Positions 15,990 through 23,407 of a stretch of DNA of 64,000 nt are shown one piece after another; the first letter of the stretch is position 1; each line of letters opens with the position of its first letter. The notes under the pieces are model-generated. The model was not told the origin of the DNA and searched no databases. It worked only from the letters and a program-made list of their open reading frames with translations. A program made the position numbers and the translations under genes. The stretch comes from Halorubrum xinjiangense. Lineage in GTDB: Archaea; Halobacteriota; Halobacteria; Halobacteriales; Haloferacaceae. Where the stretch lies: positions 89,524 to 153,523 of the forward strand of contig NZ_FNBO01000008.1 of NCBI RefSeq assembly GCF_900102375.1. Reading direction: 5' to 3'.

Positions 15990-16505
15990 ATGGTCGGAGT
16001 TCCACTTGGGGTGGCGGGGGTCTCGGCGGTGGTCGTGTTACTAGCGTTCAGCGCGTTCTTCTCGAGCTCTGAGACCGCCATCTTCTCGCTGCCGGCCGAG
16101 TGGTTCGAGCAGCAGGCCGGCACTGACGACCCACGGGGGGACGTGCTGAAGGAGCTCCACGACGACCCGCACCGACTCCTCGTGACGCTGCTCGTCGGAA
16201 ACAACGTCGTCAACATCGCCATCTCGAGCATCGTCACCGTCCTGATCGCCGGGTACCTCCCCTCCGGGGCGGCGATCGTGACGACGACGCTGTGCACGAG
16301 CTTCCTTGTCCTCGTGTTCGGCGAGATCGTCCCCAAGGCGTTCGGCCTCGGGAACGCCGAGACGTGGTCGCTGCGGGTCGCGTCACCGGTCCGGCTGGTC
16401 GAGCGGGCCCTCTCGCCGCTCATCTCGCTGTTCGACGGGATCACCCGCCGGATGAACGCGTACATCAGCGGCGACGCGAACATCGAGAAGCCGTACACCG
16501 ACTGA
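15990..16505 (+). CDS. CNNM/DUF21 transmembrane-domain protein without CBS domains
   Basis: A 171-residue membrane protein matching only the transmembrane half of CNNM/CorC-type transporters. It has SAFFSSSETAIFSLPAEW (the small-residue Ser-rich first helix that binds Na+ in this family), LLVGNNVVNIAISSI, and the landmark VFGEIVPKAFGLGNAE. Full-length relatives continue into CBS and CorC domains; here the frame ends soon after LISLFDGITRRMNAYI. The stop is clean with a normal downstream promoter, so this is probably a genuine short form and not a recent break. Possible role: Mg2+ or Na+ handling. A TATA element (TTTTTATAAA) sits just upstream. Confidence 0.85.
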   Translation: MVGVPLGVAGVSAVVVLLAFSAFFSSSETAIFSLPAEWFEQQAGTDDPRGDVLKELHDDPHRLLVTLLVGNNVVNIAISSIVTVLIAGYLPSGAAIVTTTLCTSFLVLVFGEIVPKAFGLGNAETWSLRVASPVRLVERALSPLISLFDGITRRMNAYISGDANIEKPYTD

Positions 16506-16578
16506 CGCGGACGGGGCCGTTCTCGCGGCTGATACCCGCGGGCGTGGGTTTAACTCGGGCGCCGCCGGACCCGAGCGC

Positions 16579-17592
16579 ATGATCGAGGCCTCGGGGCTGC
16601 GGAAGACCTACGGCGACTTCGCGGCCGTCGTCGACAGCGACTTCGCCGTCGACGACGGCGAGGTGTTCGGCATCGTGGGCCCGAACGGGGCCGGGAAGAC
16701 GACGACGCTCAAGGTGATCGCCGGCCTCGTCGAGCCGACCGCCGGCGAGGTGACCGTTGCCGGGTTCGACGCCTCGGACCCCGAGATGCGCCGGCACCTC
16801 GGGTTCCTGCCGGAGGAGTCGCCGTTATACGAGGAGATGACCGCGCTCTCGTACCTCCGCTTTTTCGCCGACCTCTACGACGTGCCCCGGGAGGTCGCCG
16901 ACGAGCGGATCGGCGCCGCGCTCGACCGCCTCGAACTGGACCACCGCGAGCGCCGCCTCGGCGACGTCTCGAAGGGAATGAAACGCAAGGTCGCCATCGC
17001 GCGCTCGCTCGTCAACGACCCGGACGTGCTGGTGTACGACGAGCCGGCCTCCGGGCTCGACCCAGTGACGACGAACTCCGTGCTGGCGTTCACCCGCGAG
17101 CTGCGCGAGACGGGCAAAACCGTCGTCTTCTCCGCGCACAACCTCTACCACGTCGAGTCCGTCTGCGACCGCGTCGTGGTGATGAACGAGGGCCGGATCG
17201 TCGCCCGCGGGAGCGTCGACGGGATCCGCGAGCGACACGGCGAGACGACGTACCGCGTCTTCACCGACACCGAGCCGACGGCGACGCCCGCGCTCGCCGA
17301 CCTCGACGCGACGACCGAGGAGGTCGGCGACCGGTACCGGACGGCCGTCCCGACCATGGACGCCGTCGCCGCGGTCCGCGAGGCCGTCGGCGAGGCCGGC
17401 GGCGAGGTCGTCGACATCCGGAGCCGCGAGCCGAGCCTCGAGGACGTGTTCCTCGACATCGTCGGGCGGCCAATGCCCGGGCGGTACACTGGCGACCTCG
17501 GCGGTGATGGAACCGACGCCGAGAGCGACCACGACGGCGACGAAGAGGAGACCAAGACGACGAAGCCGGCGACGACGGAGGCGACCGAGTGA
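16579..17592 (+). CDS. ABC transporter ATP-binding protein (ABC-2 type exporter)
   Basis: Cytoplasmic ATPase of an ABC-2 exporter, 337 residues. Walker A is GPNGAGKTTTLKVIAGL, the signature motif is the variant VSKGMKRKVAIARSL, Walker B is VLVYDEPASGLDP, and the H-loop lies in VVFSAHNLYHVES. The C-terminal third (MDAVAAVREAVGEAGGEV ... LEDVFLDIVG) is the usual accessory domain of NatA-type ATPases. The tail is Asp/Glu/Thr rich. Its stop overlaps the start of the next gene, so the three genes through 20859 form one operon. Substrate unknown. Confidence 0.93.
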   Translation: MIEASGLRKTYGDFAAVVDSDFAVDDGEVFGIVGPNGAGKTTTLKVIAGLVEPTAGEVTVAGFDASDPEMRRHLGFLPEESPLYEEMTALSYLRFFADLYDVPREVADERIGAALDRLELDHRERRLGDVSKGMKRKVAIARSLVNDPDVLVYDEPASGLDPVTTNSVLAFTRELRETGKTVVFSAHNLYHVESVCDRVVVMNEGRIVARGSVDGIRERHGETTYRVFTDTEPTATPALADLDATTEEVGDRYRTAVPTMDAVAAVREAVGEAGGEVVDIRSREPSLEDVFLDIVGRPMPGRYTGDLGGDGTDAESDHDGDEEETKTTKPATTEATE

Positions 17593-19820
17593 CCGATCGG
17601 CTGCGTCGCGTCGGCAGGCGCCTCGCGGTCGGCGTCCGTCGCGTCCTCCGGGTCGCGAGGTGGGAGACCGCCCGCGCGTCCGGGGGCGTCGACCGCCGAA
17701 CCCTCGCCGCCGGAATCGCGCTCCTCCTCGTCGCCGGCGGCGTCGTCGGTGTCGGCGTGGCGACGGGCGTCGCCGGCCTCGACGTCGACCGGGACGTGTA
17801 CCGCGTCGGCGTCGACGCCGAGTCGCCGTACGCGGAGGCGATCGAGGAGGCGCCGTCGCTGCGCCCGGTCCCCGGCGGCACGGCATCGCTCGGCGACTCG
17901 ACCGACGCTGTCGTGGTGACGGTGGTGCGACCCGGCGCCGGCGACGACGGGGCGATCGACGCCGCTGACGTCGACGAAGTCGTCGTCCGCGCGACGGACA
18001 CGCGGAAGGGCGAGGCGGCGGCCGCGTCGGTCCGCGAGGCCGTCGAGGCGCGAAACGAGCGGGTGCTGCGCGCCGAGCCGAACCGGACCGCGGCGTTTCC
18101 GGTCACCGTCACCCTCCGGTACGTCGGCCGGACGACCGGGTTCGACGACGGCGCGACGCTCGGCGGCAGCGACGGCGGCTCGACGGGCGACTCGGACGGG
18201 GACGGCGGCGACGAGAGCGCCAGCGGGGGTACCGTGACTGACGCCGACGGATCCGGTAGTGGCACCGACGCGGAGGAAACTGGATCTGACGGGTCCTCTG
18301 CGACCGACTCCGAGGCCGACACCGGCAGCGATGGCTCGCCCGGAGACGATACCACGGCCGGGAGGACAGACGGGACCGACGGCGACGGAAGCACGACCGG
18401 GGGGACAGACGGGACCGACGGCGACGGAAGCACGACCGAGGGCGTCGATTCCACCGACGACGGCGCGGACGCGGACGACGGCTTCGCCGTGCCCTCGATC
18501 GGCGGCGGCGCCTTCGGCGCGAACACCGTCGGCTCGCCCGGGTCGATCACGCCGCCGTTCCCCTTCACCTCGCTGCTCTTGGCGTTCGCCTTCCTCGTGC
18601 CGATGAACTTCCTCATCCAGGCGTACGGCTCCTCGATCCTCGACGAGCGGACGAACCGCCGGGGGGAACCCCTGCTCGTCACGCCGCTGTCGCCGGCCGA
18701 GATCGTCGCCGGCAAGACGCTACCGTACGCCGCGGCCGCCGCGGTCGTCACGAGCCTTATCGCCCTCCTCGTTGGCGGCGGGGCGCTCTCGGTGATCGCG
18801 GTGGCGCCGGTCGCGGCGACGTTCCTCGGAGCCACGTTCGTCGGCGCGATGTTCGCGCGCTCGTTCAAGGAGCTCACCTTCGTCACGGTGGGCGTGAGCG
18901 TCCTCCTGACCACCTACGCGTTCGTCCCGGCCATCTTCACGAACGTGACGCCCGTCGCGCTCGTCTCGCCGCTGACGCTCGTCGTCTTCGACCTCCAGGG
19001 CAAAGCCGTCTCGGCTGGCGAGGTCCTCTTCTCGACGGCGCCGATGGCGGTCGGGGCCGCACTGTTGTTCGGCCTCGGCCTCGGCGTCTACCGCGAGGAG
19101 GACATGTTCTCGCAAAAGCCCGTGACGCGGAAGTTCCTCGACGCGCTCGCGGTGCGGCTGGCTCCCGTGTCGGCGGGCGGCGGACTTCTCGACCGCGACC
19201 GACTCCGCGGGCTCGGTTCCGTCGCGTTCCTCACCGCCTGTACGATCCCCTTCGTGTTCGTCGCGGAGCTTCTGGCCGTCGCGGTGCTTTTCGCGCTGCC
19301 GGTCACCGTCTCGATCCCGGTCCTGCTCGTGACCATCGCGTTCATCGAGGAGGTCGCGAAGAGCGTCGGCCTCTACGCCGGCTTCGAGCGCGGCGTCTTC
19401 GAGCGGACCGACGGCGTCGGCGTCGGGGACGCCGATGCGGGTGACGCCGACGTCGGGGACGGCGATGCGGGTGACGCCGGCGTCGGGGACGGCGACGGAT
19501 CGCTCCGCGTCGCGCTCGCGGTCGGGATCGCCTCTGGGACCGGCTTCTTCCTCGCCGAGAAGGCGACCGCGGTCGTCCAGGCGGTCGGGCTCACAGACCT
19601 CTTCCTCGGCCGCGCCGCCTTCGCCGACGTGGCCGGCCTCTCCGGGCTGCCGCCGCTCGCGCTGGCGGCGCTGTTCTTCGCGCCGCTCGTCCTCCACGTG
19701 ACCGCGACGACCGTCGCGAGCGTCGGCGCGAGCCGCGGGCGGACCGCCTACGCCGTGGCGCTGACCCTGGCGACGCTGGGGCACGCCGCGTACAACGTCG
19801 GGGTGGTGAGCCTTGGATAG
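17589..19820 (+). CDS. ABC-2 permease fused to PrsW-like intramembrane protease domain
   Basis: A 743-residue membrane protein with two parts. Residues ~1-530 are an ABC-2 permease: an N-terminal segment, an extracellular domain holding a ~110-residue Gly/Ser/Asp/Thr linker (about 190-300) and six or so helices beginning at FTSLLLAFAFLVPMNFLI. Residues ~560-743 resemble PrsW/CPBP metalloproteases: FIEEVAKSVG (E-E-x-x-K, ~584), GTGFFLAEK (~650), LHVTATTVASVGA (His ~702) and LGHAAYN (His ~732). A loop after the first motif is a repeat of Gly/Asp/Val encoded by a 30-bp tandem repeat. It starts at a GTG overlapping the ATPase stop. The fusion suggests coupling of export to cleavage of a membrane substrate (inference). 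Confidence 0.85.
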   Translation: MTDRLRRVGRRLAVGVRRVLRVARWETARASGGVDRRTLAAGIALLLVAGGVVGVGVATGVAGLDVDRDVYRVGVDAESPYAEAIEEAPSLRPVPGGTASLGDSTDAVVVTVVRPGAGDDGAIDAADVDEVVVRATDTRKGEAAAASVREAVEARNERVLRAEPNRTAAFPVTVTLRYVGRTTGFDDGATLGGSDGGSTGDSDGDGGDESASGGTVTDADGSGSGTDAEETGSDGSSATDSEADTGSDGSPGDDTTAGRTDGTDGDGSTTGGTDGTDGDGSTTEGVDSTDDGADADDGFAVPSIGGGAFGANTVGSPGSITPPFPFTSLLLAFAFLVPMNFLIQAYGSSILDERTNRRGEPLLVTPLSPAEIVAGKTLPYAAAAAVVTSLIALLVGGGALSVIAVAPVAATFLGATFVGAMFARSFKELTFVTVGVSVLLTTYAFVPAIFTNVTPVALVSPLTLVVFDLQGKAVSAGEVLFSTAPMAVGAALLFGLGLGVYREEDMFSQKPVTRKFLDALAVRLAPVSAGGGLLDRDRLRGLGSVAFLTACTIPFVFVAELLAVAVLFALPVTVSIPVLLVTIAFIEEVAKSVGLYAGFERGVFERTDGVGVGDADAGDADVGDGDAGDAGVGDGDGSLRVALAVGIASGTGFFLAEKATAVVQAVGLTDLFLGRAAFADVAGLSGLPPLALAALFFAPLVLHVTATTVASVGASRGRTAYAVALTLATLGHAAYNVGVVSLG
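18353..18440 (+). repeat. In-frame ~39-bp tandem repeat in the permease linker
   Basis: Two near-identical copies of a ~39-bp unit that encodes Thr-Asp-Gly and Gly-Asp-Gly-Ser-Thr-Thr runs within the extracellular linker. The length keeps the frame. Confidence 0.7.
19428..19496 (+). repeat. In-frame 30-bp tandem repeat in the PrsW-like domain loop
   Basis: Two copies (19428-19457 and 19458-19487) and a partial third of a 30-bp unit beginning GACGSCGATGCGGGTGACGC, with three mismatches at most. It encodes the Gly/Asp/Ala/Val loop between the E-E-x-x-K motif and the next helix. Confidence 0.8.
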
Positions 19821-20859
19821 CCGGCTGACGATCGCCGGGCGCGAACTTGCGGGGCTGCGCGCCGAGAAGACGATCCTGCTGGCGATCGGTATCCAGCTTT
19901 TCATCGCGATGTTCTCGTCGTTCCTCGTCGTCGGGCTCGTCTCGATGTACGACCCGGGCGCGCTCGACGGCGCGGAGATCGAGGTCGCGGCCGCGGGCGA
20001 CGCGGTCGACGACTTGGAGCGCGCCGCGGGCGACGTCCCGGGCGCCTCCGTCACGCCGTACGACGACGCGGGCGCCGCGCGGAGCGCCTTCGAGCGGAAC
20101 GCGGCCGACGCGGTGGTGGTCGCGACTCGCACGGAGGACGGGCGGGTGTCGGCCGCCGTCACCGCACCCGACTCCACCGTGGAGACGACGGTCATCGTGG
20201 TGCAGCTCCGCGAGATGTTGCGGACCTACGAGCTGAACGAGCGCGACTCCCGTGCCTCATACCTGGAGGAGTCTCCGCTCCCCCTGCCCGACCGGAGCGA
20301 CACTAGCCCGTACTTCACGTTCACGTACACCGTGTTGATCCCCCTCCTCGTCTTCCTCCCGGTGTTCATCTCGGGGTCGCTGGTCGTCGACTCGATCACC
20401 GAGGAGAGAGATCAGGGGACGATGGAACTCCTCCGCGTCGCGCCCGTCACGATCGCCGAGATCGTCGACGGGAAGGCGGCGGCGGCGATCGGGATCGCCC
20501 CCGCACAGGCCCTGCTGTGGCTCCTCCTGCTCGAGGCGAACGGCACCTCGGTCGCGAACGTCGGCCCAATCTTAGCGCTGATGACCGCGCTGACGACGCT
20601 CGTCGTCGCCGTCGCGGTCGGCGTCGCGGCGGTCGCGCCCGACCGCCGGGCGGCGCAGCTGCTCTACTCGGTCGCCGTCCTCGTCCTGTTCGGTGGCGCG
20701 ACGGCGATGGCCGGCGGCCCCGCGAACGCGGTGGCGCGGCTCGCCATCGACAGCGCGGATGCGACGACGGGCGTCCTCGTGGTCACGTACGCGGCCATCG
20801 CCGCGGCCGCGTACCTCGGCGTGCGGCGCGTCGTCGCCGTCGAGGGCTTCGCTCGCTGA
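19813..20859 (+). CDS. ABC-2 type transporter permease
   Basis: Third gene of the exporter operon, 348 residues. An N-terminal helix (ILLAIGIQLFIAMFSSFLVV) is followed by an extracellular domain, then about five helices starting at YFTFTYTVLIPLLVFLPVFI; the DSITEERDQGTMELLRVAP stretch is the hallmark of ABC-2 permeases. The only usable start is TTG at 19813: an in-frame TGA lies six bases upstream, and the TTG overlaps the previous gene's stop, so initiation is probably coupled. It would dimerise with the fused permease to form the channel. Confidence 0.88.
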   Translation: MDSRLTIAGRELAGLRAEKTILLAIGIQLFIAMFSSFLVVGLVSMYDPGALDGAEIEVAAAGDAVDDLERAAGDVPGASVTPYDDAGAARSAFERNAADAVVVATRTEDGRVSAAVTAPDSTVETTVIVVQLREMLRTYELNERDSRASYLEESPLPLPDRSDTSPYFTFTYTVLIPLLVFLPVFISGSLVVDSITEERDQGTMELLRVAPVTIAEIVDGKAAAAIGIAPAQALLWLLLLEANGTSVANVGPILALMTALTTLVVAVAVGVAAVAPDRRAAQLLYSVAVLVLFGGATAMAGGPANAVARLAIDSADATTGVLVVTYAAIAAAAYLGVRRVVAVEGFAR

Positions 20860-20912
20860 GCGGGTCAGTTCCGAGACGGGGCGGCTCCGGGCCGGTCCGG
20901 CTCTTCCGCGGC

Positions 20913-21572
20913 TCAGTCGCCGAACCGCTCGCCGACACGCTTCGCGGTCGGGAGCCGCCAGCCGCGAGCGACCGCGACGAGCCGGAGACCGACCGTCACC
21001 GCCGCGCACGTCGCGGCCGCGACGCCCGAGGGCCCGCCGAGCGCGCCCACCAGCCAGTAGGCGACGCCGCCCAGCACGGCGCAGCTGGCGTAGAAGTCCT
21101 CGAAGAGTATGAACGGCGCGCGGTCGAGGAGGACGTCGGCGAGCGCGCCGCCGCCAACGGCGTTGATCGTCGCGACGGCCACCACGCCAAACGCGGACAC
21201 CCCCGCGTTCGTCGCGACGATGGCGCCGGTGGTGGCGAACGCGGCGAGACCGACGGCGTCGGCGACGAGCGTCACCGGGTGTTCGTCGGGGGAGGCGAGC
21301 CACGCGCTCAGCCCGACCGCGAGCGCGACGCCGAGCAGTCCGAGGAGGATCTCGACCGGCGAGCGCAGCGCGAGCGGGACGCGCGCGACGAGGAGGTCGC
21401 GGGTGACGCCGCCGGCGAACGCCATGGCCAGCCCGACGACGGCGACGCCGAAGAGGTCGAACTCCTCGCGGACCGCCTTGCTCGCGCCGACGAGGGCGAA
21501 CGCGACGAGCCCCACCGTGTTCATGACGGCGAACGGGTCGCCGAAGAGGACCGCCGGAACGCCTCCCGTCAC
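20913..21572 (-). CDS. TRIC-type cation channel family (UPF0126) membrane protein
   Basis: A 219-residue membrane protein with seven hydrophobic segments arranged as a duplicated three-helix unit: VGLVAFALVGASKAVREEFDLFG ... AMAFAGGVTRDLL in the first half and VGLAAFATTGAIVATNAG ... TINAVGGGALADVLL in the second. The GGVTRD and GGGALAD loops are the lipid-interacting Gly motifs of the TRIC/YvaD fold. It starts at GTG sharing GTGA with the DUF2797 stop; an ATG 16 codons in is a possible alternative. Likely a monovalent cation channel by family. Confidence 0.87.
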   Translation of the reverse strand: MTGGVPAVLFGDPFAVMNTVGLVAFALVGASKAVREEFDLFGVAVVGLAMAFAGGVTRDLLVARVPLALRSPVEILLGLLGVALAVGLSAWLASPDEHPVTLVADAVGLAAFATTGAIVATNAGVSAFGVVAVATINAVGGGALADVLLDRAPFILFEDFYASCAVLGGVAYWLVGALGGPSGVAAATCAAVTVGLRLVAVARGWRLPTAKRVGERFGD

Positions 21573-22444
21573 CCGCCGAACGCCCCGAGGCTCGACTGGA
21601 GCTCCCGTTCCGGCACCGCGTCGGTTAGCTCGTAGCCGACGAGGTCGCGCGCGTCGACCGCGTACGTCGAGCCCCCGCGGTCGAGGACCAGCACCCGACC
21701 CTTCCAGCCGCGGACGGTCCCCGCGGCCATCGTCTCGGCGACGGGGCGCTCGTCGAGGTCGAGCCCGTAGTCGAACGCGAACCGCTCGATCGGGTCGAAC
21801 CGGTCGAGGAGCGCCCCCCACGCGGCCTCGTCGACCGCGCGCCCGAACCCGTCGAGCTTCGTCGGGACGCGGACGCGGTCGACGAGGTCGTCGCCGGCGG
21901 CCAGTTCTGCCTCCACCTCGCGGGCGATGCGACCGTTCGGAAAGGTTCGGATATGCGCCGCGCGGTCGGCGCCCTGCTCGCGGAGGCGGGTCCCGAGCCG
22001 CCACTCCTTCGTGACGCCGACCTTCAGCACGTCGGGCGCGAACGCGGCGAGGTACATCGCGTGCGTCTCGTGGCAGTCCATCTCGTCTTTCAGGCACGTC
22101 CCGGTACACCGGGCGCACACCCAGACGCGCGAGTGGTCGTCGCAGTACGGCGCGGTGGGGGCGTCGCAGGCGACGTGGTCGCCCTCGTGGACCGTCCCCG
22201 CGCAGCGGCGCTCGCCGAGCCCGAAGGCGAGCTCGGTGCCCGGGCTCGCGTCCACGAAGTCGACGGCCCCACCGCTCGCGACGTAGAGCCCGCCGCCGAT
22301 CGGTCCGTCCGCCTCGGCGATCGGACCCCGCTCGGAGTCGCCGTCCGCGTCCGGCGAGTCGCTCGCGACGTCCGTCTCGTAGCCGACGACCTGCACGCGA
22401 GCCGATAGGCGAAGCCGACGCTTATAGGCGTCGTCGTCGGTCAC
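21569..22444 (-). CDS. DUF2797 family protein
   Basis: A 291-residue protein with the cysteine pattern of DUF2797: ERRCAGTVHEG, then CDDHSRVWVCARCTGTCLKD, which probably binds zinc. It is followed by the conserved HAMYLAAFAPDVLKVGVTKE and REQGADRAAHI. The KVGVT...R...QGA section resembles GIY-YIG-like nuclease signatures, but function is not established. The start is a GTG; the N-terminus has an acidic Asp/Ser/Gly insertion. It is the promoter-proximal gene of a two-gene operon with the TRIC channel. Confidence 0.88.
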   Translation of the reverse strand: MTDDDAYKRRLRLSARVQVVGYETDVASDSPDADGDSERGPIAEADGPIGGGLYVASGGAVDFVDASPGTELAFGLGERRCAGTVHEGDHVACDAPTAPYCDDHSRVWVCARCTGTCLKDEMDCHETHAMYLAAFAPDVLKVGVTKEWRLGTRLREQGADRAAHIRTFPNGRIAREVEAELAAGDDLVDRVRVPTKLDGFGRAVDEAAWGALLDRFDPIERFAFDYGLDLDERPVAETMAAGTVRGWKGRVLVLDRGGSTYAVDARDLVGYELTDAVPERELQSSLGAFGG

Positions 22445-22515
22445 GTCCGCGGGCTTCCGAGAGACCGGAGCGCGCCCGCCGAGGAGTTTTCCCCTCGCGC
22501 GTCGCAGACGCCGCC

Positions 22516-22881
22516 ATGCTCGACGCAGCGCTCGCGGCGACCGAGACGGACGGCCGAGTGGCGCTCTCGCTGCGGATCGAAAACGCGGGCGCGGAGTCGG
22601 TGACGCTCGACTTCCGGACCGGTCAGCGCGCGGAGTTCACCGCGTACCCGGCGGCCGAGGAAGCGCACGCTTCCGACGGGAGAGAGGCCGACCCGGTCTG
22701 GCGATACGGCGCGGGGCAGATGTTCACGCAGGCGCTCGGCAGCGAGACGATCGCGCCCGGCGAGGCGGTCGGCTACGAGGCGACGTGGCGGGGCCCTCCG
22801 TCCGGGAGCTATCGGGTCGTCGGCGAGGTCACCGCGACGAACCGCGGCGCGCGCGCCGAGGCGGTCGTCGACGTGGGGTGA
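22516..22881 (+). CDS. BsuPI-type intracellular proteinase inhibitor domain protein
   Basis: A 121-residue all-beta protein matching the BsuPI domain: ALSLRIENAGAESVTLDFRTGQRAEF at its start, then VWRYGAGQMFTQALGSETI, PGEAVGYEATW and SGSYRVVGEV at the end. No signal peptide is seen, so it is likely intracellular. In Bacillus the founder inhibits a serine protease; most relatives are untested. Divergent from the DUF2797 gene. Confidence 0.85.
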   Translation: MLDAALAATETDGRVALSLRIENAGAESVTLDFRTGQRAEFTAYPAAEEAHASDGREADPVWRYGAGQMFTQALGSETIAPGEAVGYEATWRGPPSGSYRVVGEVTATNRGARAEAVVDVG

Positions 22882-22953
22882 GGCCCACGCCGGCCCGAGC
22901 CGAGCGCTCGCCCGACCGGGATTTATAAGTAAAACCGGCGTCGGCTCACGGAC

Positions 22954-23403
22954 ATGCGCACCGCAGCCCTCCCCCCGGTCGTCGCCGCGGTCGTCGCGCT
23001 CGCGGTCAGCGGCATCAGGCGGCTCTCGCCGATCCTCCTCCAGTCGTCGGTCTCGCTCCCGTCGGCCGAGACGCTCTCAGTGTACCTCGTAAGCGGCCGG
23101 TTCACGGCGTTCCTGCTGATCTACGGCCTACTGTTCGGCGTCGCGCTCCTCGCGGGACTGCGCGACGCGGACGCCTCCGCGACGTCGACCGCGCTGGCGA
23201 CGGGCGCGAGCGCGACCGTCGCCTTCCTCGCCGGCTCGGTCGCCGTCCTCTGGTACCTCGGTCCAGACCGCGGGCCGATCGTCGCCGCCGTCTTCGCGCT
23301 CGGCGCGAGCCTCGGCGTCGGGGTCCAGTTCGCGGTCGTCGCGTACGCAGGGGTCGCGCTCGGCGAGGCTCGCCGTGAGGGGCCGCGCCGGACCGCCCCC
23401 TGA
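22954..23403 (+). CDS. Small integral membrane protein, function unrecognised
   Basis: 149 residues with four hydrophobic segments (VVAAVVALAVSGI; FLLIYGLLFGVALLAGL; ATVAFLAGSVAVLWYLG; VQFAVVAYAGVAL), no charged motif and no recognisable family. A TATA-like element (TTTATAAG) ends about 24 bases before the ATG, so it is probably transcribed alone. It converges on menD with a gap of 4 bases. Confidence 0.7.
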   Translation: MRTAALPPVVAAVVALAVSGIRRLSPILLQSSVSLPSAETLSVYLVSGRFTAFLLIYGLLFGVALLAGLRDADASATSTALATGASATVAFLAGSVAVLWYLGPDRGPIVAAVFALGASLGVGVQFAVVAYAGVALGEARREGPRRTAP

Positions 23404-23407
23404 CCGC

